Below, one piece after another: positions 24,535 through 36,229 of a DNA stretch of 64,000 nucleotides; the stretch's first letter is position 1, and the number at the start of each line of letters is the position of its first letter. The stretch is from Loxodes magnus (lineage: Eukaryota > Ciliophora > Karyorelictea > Loxodida > Loxodidae), in NCBI GenBank assembly GCA_946699065.1, contig CAMPDV010000079.1, forward strand, positions 682,001 to 746,000, given 5' to 3'. The notes under the pieces were generated by a model that was not told the origin of the DNA, ran no database searches, and saw nothing but the letters and a program-made list of their open reading frames with translations. A program made the position numbers and the translations under genes.

Positions 24535-27204
24535 ATGAAACCTTTTGAACTAGCAAAATCACTTATATCTATTTTGCTGCTTTAGTTTCTCTGCTTATAC
24601 CAGATTTAGCAAGCCTAGGCTTATTCCAATATGCTGGAAAGTAAGAAGGAGTAGAATAAAGCCTCTGATAAAATAGTGCTTAAGAAATTCGACCCGACTA
24701 ATGATTTTCCTTACAAATTAAAAACTTGTACTCTCTATGATAGTAGCAAGCAAGTAGATTACATTCTTGTTATCTACTTAACTTCAATAAACTAATAGCA
24801 TAGCTTAATTAGATATAACATTTACGATACCAACTTATAGAATCCTCTCTTTAAGGAATGGCAACTTTATAACATTTCTACCTACTTTTCAGGATAACTC
24901 GATTACATAAACTTTGAAGTAGTTAGTATCGATTTTTGGGAACTAAGCTTCGTTGTTATCTGAAAACAATTGAATAATATTTCTTAAATTTTTTCCTTCT
25001 TATGATAAACATTTAAATAAGGAAAGCCTTTTGGAGATATTCAAGTTTTAGGAGAGCTAGAAAAAACATATCATGATCGAATGCAAGTAAATGCAGATTG
25101 ATATAATAAAACAACAGTAGGTATCGTATATGATTTTATGGATAACGAGACTACTTTCACTTTCTAAATGCAACTAATTGAATGTTCAGAGATAAACTGC
25201 TTTGGAAACAACTCTTTGATAGATAGAAACCATATAGCTAAAAAATATGAGATATTCAGTTAATTTTGTATAAATCCTATTATCAGGAAGATAAAAGAAA
25301 ACAAGGTTGTTATAATCTACAAAGCTAATTATTAAAAACTATAAGGTATATATGCTTTAGTCTTTTAAAACGAGTCTGTTTTGAATGAGAGCCTTTATTT
25401 AACCAGTCCAAAATATTTATAATAGACAGTATATTAAGCAAGTGTTCTTACCAACTAGTAAGTAGTAGTAACATATTACTTATAGAACTATCATTAACTC
25501 CAGATAACGTCTAGTTTTTCAATTTCATCCAGTGACTTCAAATATTTAATATTCGATTTAGAAAAATAAAAGGAAAGAGAATGAGAAGTTTATGATATTG
25601 AGCACAATACTTAACTTTATTAATTCTCACTTGCCAGCTATTCTGATAATTCCTTCATAGTATCATATTCATCAAAAAGTGAGAATTATGTTAAATACAG
25701 AGTTTTATCTCTCAATAGGAAATACTCTTATAATAATACTATCGATCAGCACAGTACTAATATTTTAATAGCCTCTTCTAATATAAAAGGTTAGAAACTG
25801 CTTATTGTATGAGAATAGTTAGATACTTTCTCAATTAAAGCTCATCTTTCTTATCTCTAAATTGATGAAGAAACTTCAAGCAGAAGTAAATATTTCTTTA
25901 TGCTCACTTTAGTTATATCCTTAAGTATAATTATGCTACTGATTCTATTTGGAATTTGGCTTTGATATAAAAGGTAGAAACGAATAAAAAGATATCAACT
26001 ATTATCTAATTCTCTTGCTCTCTAAACTGTGAAGAATTTTAGTGGGATGGCGGAAATATAAAAAGAGATAAAGGAATGCGGAGTTCAAATTTATTAGTTC
26101 GACTAAATTAAGAAAAACCTTAAAGAGTCAATAGGTTAAGGGGGTTTTGGGAAAGTATATAAAGGTTACTTAAATAATGAAGCAGTAGCAGTCAAAATTA
26201 TTAATCAGAATATTAATGATCTTACTTAGTTTGAGTAGTTTGCTAAGGAAATTAAAATCATTCTATAAATCAAATCTCCTAGATTTCTATAACTTAAAGG
26301 TTTGTGCATTGACTTATAAAATTAGTTATGCATAGTAACTGAGCTTATGAAAAGTTCCCTTTTCTAGATGCTTTATAGTAATGAAAAATAATTGACTTAT
26401 TCGTAAAAGTACTAGATCATTATATAAATAGCTGAAGCTATTTAGTATATGCATAAAAATCAAATCATTCATAAAGACCTTAAACCTGAAAATATTCTTT
26501 TAGATGACTACTTAGATGTTAAAATATGTGACTTTGGAATATCTCAATTTATAGGCGAAATAGGGAATGGTGCGGTTATATCAAGTCAGTTATTAGGTAC
26601 ATGTAATTATATGGCTCCTGAATAGTTTCAGTAAAGTGAAGTAGGAACATCAGTTGATATTTGGTCATTTGGGTGTATTATAAATGAAATGTTTTAGCTA
26701 TAAAGGCCATGATAAAACTTAACTGCCTTCTAGATAATCAGCAAGTTTACTAATTAAGAGCATCCTGAAATATCTTAATAGTTAAAAGGAGACTTAAGAA
26801 GAATAGTTACAAGTTGCTTTTAGGTCTCCATAGAATAAAGACCATAAATAAATGAAATAGTTGATGTTTTAAAAGGCTTTAGTTAGATTAGTTTAGGTAA
26901 GAATACATAAAGTTTAGAAGTTAAGGAAATAAAGCCTTCTTTAATTTCAAAAGACCAAGAAACATCTTAATTATAATAGGAAAATTGGAAGGATAATAGA
27001 GAACTCTAAGAAATTCTAAAAGAAGATGATCAACAAATAAGTAAATAAGAAGGCAACTTATGAAAGATTATTAATAATATTAACGACTAGAATATTGAAA
27101 CTGATTAAATTTTTTCTTACTTCTATTTTTATTCTTTATTAAATAAGCTGCTTAATAAAATAATATAATAAAGGGAACTGCTTATTATTTTTTTATTATT
27201 GTGA
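24535..27204 (+). CDS. Receptor-like protein kinase (signal peptide, large ectodomain, TM, kinase)
   Basis: A single frame from ATG begins with a signal peptide (SLISILLLQFLCLYQIQQAQA) and an ectodomain of about 430 residues. It then has one transmembrane helix at residues about 457-477 (TLVISLSIIMLLILFGIWLW), a basic stop-transfer stretch (KRQKRIKRY), and a protein kinase domain from about residue 522. Kinase motifs: IGQGGFGKVYKGY glycine loop, VAVKIINQ (Lys), HKDLKPENILLD catalytic loop (Lys in place of the usual HRD Arg), DFGISQF, GTCNYMAPEQF, and DIWSFGCII. RPW..LTAF uses TGA as Trp. The ectodomain has no recognised fold; its beta-rich texture suggests a ligand or adhesion domain. In-frame TGA codons lie at 27061 and 27202; the C-terminal 47 residues between them are weakly coding-like, so the true stop could be either. 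Substrate and ligand are unknown. Confidence 0.88.
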
Positions 27205-28545
27205 TCTAAATAAATGGAGATTTATTATAGAATAGTGATAGATTTGTGTCTTCCATGTAAGGTTTATACTTTTATTACCCTATGTTTGGAAGTTACTTTA
27301 TAAGTAGAATTTTTTGCACATTATATGAAATTTGATTCTTATTTTATGTAAACATTTTCCTCTTCAATTTTGTATTTGAGGATTAAACCTGAGAAAAAGT
27401 ACTTACAACTTTTACTCTTCTAATCTCTTTCTAGTTTTTTTTTTGAAATTCACTATTTGATGCATCTCTTCTTTTATACATCTATTTTATTATATTTCTT
27501 TCTTCTTTTGCAATATATTATTCCCTAATATATATCATTTTATAACCTTGAGATATTATCTTCTAACACGATTCTTCATTTTCTTACAATGATCTTCTTT
27601 TATAAATGCTAGCTTTTGGTTTATATGTCTTCTTAAATACTCCGATTTTTCTCAATCTGAAATCCATAGTGAGATTTACAATCAAGTTGACTCCTTTTTC
27701 TTAAATAATGCTTATTCATCATTAATTTTATATAACTAAATTTAGGAAATTTTCAAAATAAGAGCCATCAGCTAAATTTATAACTACTAAGCATCATCAA
27801 AATTACCTCTTAAAAGGATTTTGCATCTTGAACTAGCAAATTTTGAGGTATATAAAAGTTCTGAAGTTCTATTAAAGCTTTATATAAACTAGCTAGATAA
27901 ATCAAATCTACTAGCAATATAACAGTGAATGAGATTTATTCTGAAATGATTCTTACTAATAAATTCTATTAACTTCCCTATATACTTACTTATCTCTATT
28001 AACTAGACAAAAATATTTATATAGCATGTATACAATAAGCTTTAGAACTAAAAGGATGGGTATTATTAGGAATTATTCAAAAATGTTAATCAAGATATAT
28101 AAGTTATTAAAGCTATCAATGGTTCAATATTTAAATAGCCAATCCTTTAATCTATACTAATATCAATAATATCATTTAAGCTGAAAGAAGTTGTAACTAT
28201 AGAACTTATAGCATTTATTAAATCCCATTATATATAGTACTATCTAATCACTTTTTAAATTTTATTACTGATTTATATATTTTCAGATATTTTGCTTTAG
28301 TATTTAATCTATAAAACTATTAGAAATATATAAGATATCTAGATTTAAGTATGTATGCCAATATTTATAAGCATATCTACTATCAGTGAAAGCTAATGAT
28401 AACTTTTATAGAAAGATTATTATAAAAAGTGATAAAGTATCTTTTATCTAGGATTATTGAAAGCTATAATTTTTTTTTTGTCGTTAGTTTATGAGAAGAT
28501 TTACTAAGATAATAATTAACTAAATTCATGTGTAAAATACCTCAT
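27205..28545. other. AT-rich intergenic region with one weak small ORF
   Basis: Lies between two convergent kinase genes. On the minus strand 27722-27450 reads as a basic 90-residue protein starting MMNKHYLRKRSQLDCKSHYG and ending at TGA, but an adjacent frame over the same bases is equally coding-like, so it is not annotated as a gene. The remainder is AT-rich with no motif. Confidence 0.4.
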
Positions 28546-30252
28546 TCATTTTGGCTTTTTCCATTTTTTATTTTTGAGAGAGTAGATTAGAAGTTTTGCT
28601 TTTTTGTCAAATTGATATATAGTCTCCATTTTTGCTAATGGCTACGTGAAGACGTAAGTTTTTCCACTGTATTTATCTCCATGATGGTATATAGACTTAA
28701 AATCGTAAATTAAGGTATCAATTGGAGTTTCACGTCCGTTAAAGTAAATTAGACTTTTATCAAAATCCTTAATATAGCTAGCTGTACAGCATGCAATATC
28801 AGGTAACTAAATACGATTCTCACTTCATCTATTCATTCTTATATTGTACGTTCATATTCCCTTCTATAAATAGCCTTTTGAACAGCCACCTATTACATAC
28901 AATTATTAGCTTCTGTAAAAGGCTCCAAAGCAATCAATTTAATTATTGAAATTATTTATTTCTTAAATTTCATTTTTCTCAATATTATATACTTCGCACT
29001 CTTTCGTACAGGAATATCCTCCAATTAAAAAAACTTTTTACCTTCAATCCCATACAGTTCTATGATATTCCCTATTGTATAAAGTTTGAATTTCTTTGAA
29101 TTCATTATTAAAGATATAAACTAATTTATTTTACCATTCTTACGTCCCACCAGAAACTATCAATCCATTATCTCCAATTTATTCAACCTGAGATCCAACT
29201 TTAGTTTTACCACAACTAGTATAATTCTCCTGTTTCTCTTTTCTTTCCAAGTCAAAATTTACCATTATATTACTTTCTTCTTTAATAGTTCTTATGTATC
29301 CCTAAATAACTTCTTCCTCTTTTTAAAATTAATTTTCCTTTTCCTAATACATCTAAGCAGATAGTATAGAATATTAGAGGAATTTTGAAGTGGTTAAATT
29401 ACTAGTTTACTTGCTTTAGAATTAAAATAAAGACATTTCTTCTATGAAACTTTTGTCTTTTTATAACTTTTTTAGCTTTCTTATTATCTTGTCTATTTGA
29501 ATTCTTTTAGTAGGTTTTAGCTCTCAACATCTCTTAATTAAATTACTAAATTGGTTAGGTGGTAATTCCTCTCTATATCCATTTTTTAATTATTAAATCA
29601 AATAATCCTCGTTTTGAAAGTTTTGATAGGGAAGCTTTCTATTTTATATCTCATAAAACACAACTCCTAATGCTCAAATGTCAGATTATTTAGTAAACTA
29701 AGGATTTATTTCAAAGATTTCTGGTGCAGTCCAAAATAAAGTTCCACAACGTTTTTAGGGTTTTAGATGTCTTGAATAAGTGTTAAGTATTGAAAGCCCA
29801 AAGTCACATATTTTAGCTCTTTTTTTTGTATCTATAAGAATATTGAAACTCTTGAGATCTCTATGGATGATATTTTTGCTATGTATGTGGGCGAGACCAT
29901 TTGCAATATCAAGGCATATTTATAATCTAATCTTTCAATCTATTTGCTCCTCAGTATGTAAATATTCGAACAAAGATTAAGGCATTCACTTCATAACTAT
30001 ACTCATTGAATCAGGATAAAAATCGATAAGCTCAACAATGTTTTTATGTTTCAACTTGAGCATAATTTTCAGCTCTTTTTAGAACACCTTTCAACATTTT
30101 TCCTCTTTGTCAACTTAAAACTCTTTAACCGCTACTTTTTTATTATTCAATATTGCTTCATAAACTATTCCACAGCCTCCTTCTCCTATTTTCATCTTCT
30201 TTACCAAACCTTCAGAGTGCTTCTTATTTTTAGCCTGCAAAAGTAGTTTCAT
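28546..30252 (-). CDS. TKL-type protein kinase with C-terminal kelch-like repeats
   Basis: 568 residues, ATG to TGA, no intron needed. Residues about 20-275 form a kinase domain: [12 protein letters not shown] glycine loop, KVAVKEF (Lys), [36 protein letters not shown], and [24 protein letters not shown] uses TGA as Trp. HRDLKSFN and GT.FWTAPE are typical of TKL kinases. After a linker with charged Glu/Lys stretches, residues about 370-560 carry kelch-like blades ([50 protein letters not shown]). The kinase probably acts in the cytosol, with the beta-propeller as a partner-binding module. Kinase-kelch fusions are rare outside protists. Several plus-strand readings over this gene are antisense shadows. 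Confidence 0.9.
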
Positions 30253-30883
30253 ATTATTACAGTATAACAGTATTTAGTTCTAATGCAAGGCAAATTATAA
30301 TATAAACTATACATATTTAATGTCTTTTGAATGCTTTTAGTCAAGCTACAAAACCCTAACTTTATATCTTCTTATTCTTCCTTAAGATAAATACATTACA
30401 GTATTCTTATTTCCTTAATTGAAGTATATAAGTAAGCAATTAGATTCAAGATAAGAAAGTCTTATTATTCCATATATAAGAAGATTAACGAATTGAATGA
30501 AGTAATGCTAATTAAGAGTTATGATGCTACAAAAATTAGCTATTTAATAGTTTAATGCATTAACTGAATTAGATCCATTTATCTTATTTTTAATAGAATT
30601 ACTTCATTATTTACTGTAGCAAAATAATTTTTATATCTAACTGCTTTTTACTTAGGAGGTTAAGATCAGAGGTATAAATTTTAGCTTATATAGGAACTTT
30701 AATGCATAGCAAGGAAAAACCTTCAATTTCCGATGAAAGAGATAAGTCAATAATTGACATTTGAGATTTTATGCTTAAGCATATCAAAAATATAGACTAG
30801 AAAAGCTTAGTGAAGAGATAAAGGCATATAAAGGGTGATATTTGATTAGATAAGGAAAATATAAAACTAAACAATTAATTGTT
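30253..30883. other. Intergenic stretch with weak plus-strand reading
   Basis: AT-rich. Around 30650-30830 a plus-strand frame reads GINFSLYRNFNAQQGKTFNF and onward to a TGA with some charged residues; no ATG and no family supports it. The stretch probably contains the promoter of the minus-strand kinase-kelch gene. Confidence 0.35.
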
Positions 30884-31625
30884 CTACATATAATTCAGTT
30901 CTTTTATATCCTGTCTGTATTTCGTAAAGTAAAAGAGATAAGCTAGAAAATTTACTCCATAGCTTGCATATAATACTAGGCATCCTGAATCTGAATGAAT
31001 TTCGTCCACTTGCATCTTTTTAGGAACTGTGTATATTATTGAAGCGAAGAGTATAACAGAAAGTAGTAGAGTAGCGTGTGAAATGTGTAGGAAGATACCT
31101 TTCTTTATAATGCTTTTAAAAGGCATTTTCTTCATAATTTTAGTGTCATAGATAGGCATAAAAATTGCAAGAGTGCCAGTAAGTAAGGCCAAAGTAGCGA
31201 AAAATGTGACCTATATAATAAATTACAGCTATTCCACCTGACATCATGTGATATATTCCATCGCATCAGTCACTAAAATAAGAATCATCTTTCATTCTGT
31301 CACACACATCTCCACAATCACAAAAAGAGTCATGAATTCTGTAAAGATCTATGAAAAAAGGTCCTGAATCTTACGGATTTACACACCAGTAGCTTAAAGT
31401 ATCAGTAGATCCAAAGCCCTTATCCTTTGCTTCATCAGCTAAATCATCATCTCAAGTAATTAGATCTGTCAAAGAGAAATAATCGTAATATTATAGGCTG
31501 CTAATAGGTTAATGAGTATCAAGACGGTACCAAAAAGGAATACTGAAAGAAACAACTATTAAAATACAACTAATTGAAATTAGACTGCAAATTAGATAAG
31601 CTGAGAGTTTTGTTTGATTCACCAT
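30884..31625 (-). CDS. Four-helix membrane protein (claudin/tetraspan-like topology) with a 16-nt intron
   Basis: Two exons joined by removal of a 16-nt GT-AG intron (31211-31226) give a clean topology: TM1 (LICSLISISCILIVVSFSI), an extracellular loop with six Cys (including CDCGDVCD), TM2 (SGGIAVTFFATLALLTGTLA, created by the splice), a basic loop, TM3 (HATLLLSVILFASIIYTV) and TM4 (YASYGVNFLAYLFYF), then YRQDIKELNYM. The splice is convincing because it fuses two frames exactly within TM2. The natural C-terminus coincides with TAG at 30884; no in-frame TGA follows for over 400 nt. Either TAG terminates here, unlike other genes in the window, or the last exon is wrong. No specific family was recognised. 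Confidence 0.75.
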
Positions 31626-32100
31626 TTTTAACCCTTTCAAAAGTTAATCTGAAACTTAAATAAGAAAATAGTTTTGAACATCTGTAAGATTCTTTATTAT
31701 TTAACCTCATATTCAAAGAAACTCCACTAGGTGAAATATTAGTCATATTTAAATAAGAACTGGAAGTATAAATTACCTTCATTAAGGACTTACAGGGTTG
31801 ATAAAGTAGTGACTTTTTATTAATTAAAAGTGTTTAATACCGTAATCTAGATTAAACAGTATATTATCTAAATTAAATTTGTAATAGCCTATTCAATCTC
31901 AATTGTTATTAAGAAAGCTCTGAGCTATTTTCTTCAATTTTAATTATTTTGCTCTTATCTTAGATCAATAAATAAGCAAAATATATTCATCATTTTAGCA
32001 ATGCGATCTATAACTAGATTAGGCTATACTTATGTTAGCCATTTATAAGTAATTTAAGCAAAATTTAAGTTTAGCATTTAAGTAGGTTTTCAACTTAAAA
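31626..32100. other. Divergent intergenic region
   Basis: 475 nt between the minus-strand four-helix gene and the plus-strand membrane protein gene; likely holds both promoters. AT-rich with no recognised motif. Confidence 0.4.
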
Positions 32101-32916
32101 ATGAGTTAATTTCTAAACTTCTTTAAAATCCTTAGATAGATTCTTCCAATCTTATGCTCTACTTTACAAGTAACCATTTGCTTTATTCTCCTTTAAATTT
32201 ATGATCAAGAATAATCCAATCTCAGAGTATGGAATTAGGTCTATATAGGTATTTTGATAGCAAGAATATATTCTACATAATGTAATCATTTTTAACTACT
32301 CTGAAAGGTATTTGTTGAGATCTTATAATGCATTTGGAATATTCTAGGTATTATGTGAATATGATAACTATCTAACATTGAAAGAGCTTAAACAATATAT
32401 TGGCTAGCCTTAATGAATATCATATTTTGAGTTACATAATAATTGATTATATGCTGTTATGCAGGATTTATGTCTCTCTTATTGAAGCAAGGAAAAATAG
32501 ATGAAAGTATTTACATAGCCATAGTTAATTGACTATTTAAATACCTGGTATAGTAACTATTTATTAACAGATTGATTCTTTTAATAACGCTATCTTATCT
32601 TATTCTCCATATCATTACGCTAAAGTTCTAGTGCTAATTCATTTTTATAGCTTATATTATTTAACCCTTCTGATTCTTTCTCTTCTAAGTACTTAAGTTT
32701 TCTAACTAATATCTCAGAAGTGCCTACAACCTTATTATAGACTTACAAAATAGAAATTTTATCTATATTTACAGTTCTTAGTCTATCTTCTCTAAACTAT
32801 TAGCATATAAGCCTCTATACTAAAGATATCTATATAAATATCTTAATTAAAATTATAGTATCTTAACCTATCCAATTCACTCAAATAGAGAGTAGTAATC
32901 TAAACTAGATTCTTGA
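32101..32916 (+). CDS. Polytopic membrane protein, ciliate-type
   Basis: Continuous frame of 271 residues from ATG to TGA. It has several hydrophobic helices: LPILCSTLQVTICFILLQIY, YIGILIARI, WNILGIMWIWQL, YWLALMNIIFWVTQQLIICC, and LILLITLSYLILHIITLKF. The IWNILGIMWIW...YWLALMNIIFW arrangement resembles the four-helix membrane regions found in many ciliate proteins, some of which end in RING fingers; no RING is seen here. Trp codons include several TGA. The tail is Ser/Asn/Gln-rich and polar. Function unknown. The call rests on ATG, TGA and topology, not on a named family. Confidence 0.55.
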
Positions 32917-33016
32917 TAAAAAGGGTAAGTAGAGTATAAAGATAGATGAAAGCTTTATTCTTCTACTAACTACTACTTCTCTATTGTAATTAAACAACAA
33001 AAACAGATTAATTTAC

Positions 33017-33567
33017 ATGGATTAAGATAGTACATTCTATAAGGAAGTTATAATTAAAATAGAGAGGAGATAATTAGAGGCTTGCTATGAGATTGCCTTT
33101 TTTTATGAATATCAAGAGGAAAAATAAAGCTAGAATACTTATAATATGAAGACATTAGAATAACAGCTTAATTCATAAGAAATTGACTTATATTTAATAA
33201 CTAAATATTAACTTAAATAACTTTGGTTAGCATTTTTTAAGGCTAGTCGGATTTTAGAAATTGGTGATCCAAATAAAATACAGGAGTTAAATTTACTTTA
33301 GCGATATAAGATAAGATGCTAAATAAAATAATTTTAATCAAACTAGCAAGCAATTTAATTTTTAAGTATACTATAGAATAAAATTAGAGACAGAAAAATA
33401 CTTAAAATATTTGCAAGGTAAGTAAATCTTCATAGCTTATATATATACTTTTAAGTTAAGAATTAAGAACTTAATAAAGATCTGTATTAAATCCTTCGTC
33501 ATATAGGAAGCAATATTTAGAAGGAAAATTAAATTTAAATGCTTTATTTAATTTAAATAATGTCTGA
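33017..33567 (+). CDS. Small novel helical protein, end overlaps the MATE gene
   Basis: From ATG the product begins MDQDSTFYKEVIIKIERRQL and continues with a strongly coding-like helical sequence (EIDLYLITKYQLKQLWLAFF, RILEIGDPNKIQELNLLQRY, NKIRDRKILKIFARQ). There is no in-frame TGA before the MATE start. Removing a 23-nt GT-AG intron at 33484-33506 shifts to a frame ending KQYLEGKLNLNALFNLNNV and TGA at 33565, overlapping the MATE ATG region. A canonical 18-nt GTAAG...TAG segment at 33418-33435 may be another intron (phase-neutral). The alternative is one fused protein with the transporter. No family was recognised. Confidence 0.6.
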
Positions 33568-34934
33568 TTCTTTATCTTAGGGAGCATAAACTCCACTCTT
33601 ATTTACTAAAAAGTATTCTGCAAAAAGGAAGATAATATGCATTTTAGTAAAGTCCTCTTTTTTTCGATGTTGCTCTAATTTCTTTATTTATGCTTTATTG
33701 ACCATTAATTTGTTTTGAATGGGAAGAATAATTAATAACAACCTAGATGAGAATTAAAGATATTTGAATATTGCTTATTTTGGCTACTCCAACTTGCTCA
33801 TAGAGCTGATAGTTTTTTCATTATCTTGAGGTTTTAACTTTGGAGTTGAATAAATTTATTATTAGTACAGAAGCTTTAAACTAAACAAGTAAATAGGAGT
33901 GATTTTATAAAGGTGCTTAGCTATCCAAACTCTACTTTATATCCTTGAAATTTTATTGACTTCTATATTTAATACTCTTTACACCATATAAATTTTTGGT
34001 ATATGGTTCCTAATTATGTTCGAATCTCTTAGGACTACTCTTTAAAGCCTTGATTACTATCTGATCACTTTTGGTTTTGTACTCTTTGGCGTTTTATGCA
34101 AGGTTGGCTTAACCTATTTCCTAATGCAGATTTTAATAATGAAAGATGGAGGGATTTGATTAACTTAGCCGCTTACTTTTCTATTTATGCTACTAGTTAC
34201 TCTTTCCTTCTCAAAAGTGTTCAAATTGATAAAGAACTACTGTCCGGGATTTGAGAAATGCTGCTACTAAAAGCAAAAAATAGCAGAAGGATATTGGTAT
34301 ATCTTCAAGCAAGGTTTTCCTAATGCCTTAAGTTCCTTCTTTCTATCAATATCAGTAGCATGATCTTATGTCTTTCTAAATACCAGTTTAGATGAAGCAG
34401 CTAACTCTATTTTATTTAATATGAACTTTCAGACCTTAACAATAGCTGTAGGATTAGGCTAGACATTATTCAAAAATTTAACTCTAAACTATAAGCCAAA
34501 TTTAAGGAAAAAGCGTAAGCAGCTTATATTCTGATGCTGCTTACTCTAACTTTTAATTAGCTTAATTATCAATCTAGTAATTCACTGATTAGGTGACTCT
34601 TTGATTGGACTTTATACTAATGTAAGACTGTAATATGAAGGACTTGAAGCTAATTCATAAGGTATGAGATAATGTAACTTTGATTTGTACATTCAATACG
34701 CTTTTCTCCTAGTTCATTGTAATTATTTTTGCTCTAAAAGCTAGTCAGTTTACAAGTCAATATTATATACTACCAGTGTTTTAGATGGTGCTGACGATTA
34801 TAATTTCTGCTCTTTTGCCAATGAAAGACATACACTAAATCTGATCAAGTATGATAATAGCAAACGTATTTTGCATTCTTATTTCTCTTTATTATCTCTA
34901 CAGATTTATTTTCAAGACCTAAGTAATGTACTGA
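33560..34934 (+). CDS. MATE-family multidrug/toxin extrusion transporter
   Basis: Polytopic cation-driven efflux transporter of the plasma membrane or vacuole. The reading shows about twelve helices arranged as in MATE proteins: an N-terminal half with GFNFGVEQIYYQ and KQIGVILQRCLAIQTLLYIL (the aldTL.sQafGA...lGv.lqra.. region), a basic central loop with Cys (FEKCCYQKQKIAEGYW), then FKQGFPNALSSFFLSISVAW and NFQTLTIAVGLGQTLFKNLT (the G.P....... and A.GlG.a.s..vgn region). The last helices need a frame change near 34720, explained by a 22-nt GT-AG intron at 34719-34740; a single-base frameshift is the alternative. Stop at TGA 34932; if it is Trp the frame runs to 35121. Several Trp codons are TGA. 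Confidence 0.75.
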
Positions 34935-35269
34935 AGAGTGTTAAACCAAACTTTATTTTTATAATATTTTTGTTTAGTTTTAACCCCTTTAAGTTCCTTA
35001 TTATATCTTAGTAATGTAATCCTATACCTCTACCCTATTTTAGGGAATTACTTAGTCTCTTTAATAGAGTAAATTACTATGTTTGATAGCTTGAATATTC
35101 AACTGTTAAATTACTTACTTTGATCAGTTTATCATATTAAGACTTACTAATATCTTTTTTAGTCATTAGATTTACCAAATATTTGGTCTTAATACTGTAT
35201 ATTTGATTTACTTACTTAAGCTTCGCAAGTATAAAGCATTGTATATTAATAGCTAGAAGATTGATCAGC

Positions 35270-36229
35270 ATGATCTTAACCATAGTATTTTCATAACAAT
35301 TACCTAACTGAAGCACTTATTATATACTCTTTAGTACTTATGCTTAATAGAAGCAAAATCTCATTTTACATACTGAATATTGGAATTAACCTTAGAGGTA
35401 ATAACTAATATTTATCAAATATTGGAAAATACTTAAATTTTGTATAATTAATTTTGATAAATTATGAGAAAGCTTGATAAGAGTTAGAGAGGCTCTATTA
35501 AGAGCGAACTAAGTTGAATATTTAAGATGAATTAGCTTTAACTGATTTGTTAAGACTCATAAACTGGGTTTCTCTGTCAAGATAGTTATTCTTGCCAACA
35601 GTAGTTATAACAAGCATCAAAGTATTTTTAATATATATTTGAAGTTAAGTTTTCCTATATGGAAGCAAACTAATTTTCTCAAATACAAGAAATTGCTTAA
35701 AGCTAATTATAATAGAATTTGGATGTAAATGCTTTAATTACCTACTTTATATACTCTTATTTTTGAAACTTAATATCTTATTCTAGAAGATTAAAACTGA
35801 TAGATATACTTTATAGCCTTCCATCTTATTTAATATCAGTAAACACTAATTTACCATATCATTTATGAAAAGTTAATTCCCTTTGAAGTGCTAGATTAAG
35901 TAAGATATTCTAGACTATTTCTAGCTTATATATATAACTTTCACTCATCTATCTTAAGCTTTGTATTATACCATTATATCAAGGCTAAAACTACCAACTT
36001 CTCTAGTATCAATAGTTAGTTGGTATTAGAATAACCATTTAAAAAGTTCTTAAGCTTATAGCTAGGTTATAGCAATAAGGGTTGGACTAAAGGTAGTAAA
36101 GAGAGTGGTATATTAAAGGATGTAAAAGAGGATAAATAAATAGAATAAAATGGGATAAAAAGTATGCAATTAATGTCTAAATGTAAATCATACTTTTCTA
36201 ACTCTAGATGCTACGTTAGGTAAAAGTGA
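35270..36229 (+). CDS. Novel protein, unrecognised
   Basis: A frame from ATG at 35270 gives 319 residues to TGA at 36227. The translation is rich in aromatic residues with good charged content (ESLIRVREALLRANQVEYLR, NWFVKTHKLGFSVKIVILAN, FEVLDQVRYSRLFLAYIYNF, YSNKGWTKGSKESGILKDVK). Coding-like sequence also continues upstream to about 35090 in the same frame, so the start may be further 5'. The 3' end overlaps the first 80 nt of the PKG reading, so one of the two boundaries is wrong or an intron is missed. No domain was recognised. Confidence 0.45.

Noticed and set aside
29780-30246. Two plus-strand ORFs
   Set aside because: Antisense to the kinase domain of the TKL-kelch gene, whose motifs are unambiguous on the minus strand.
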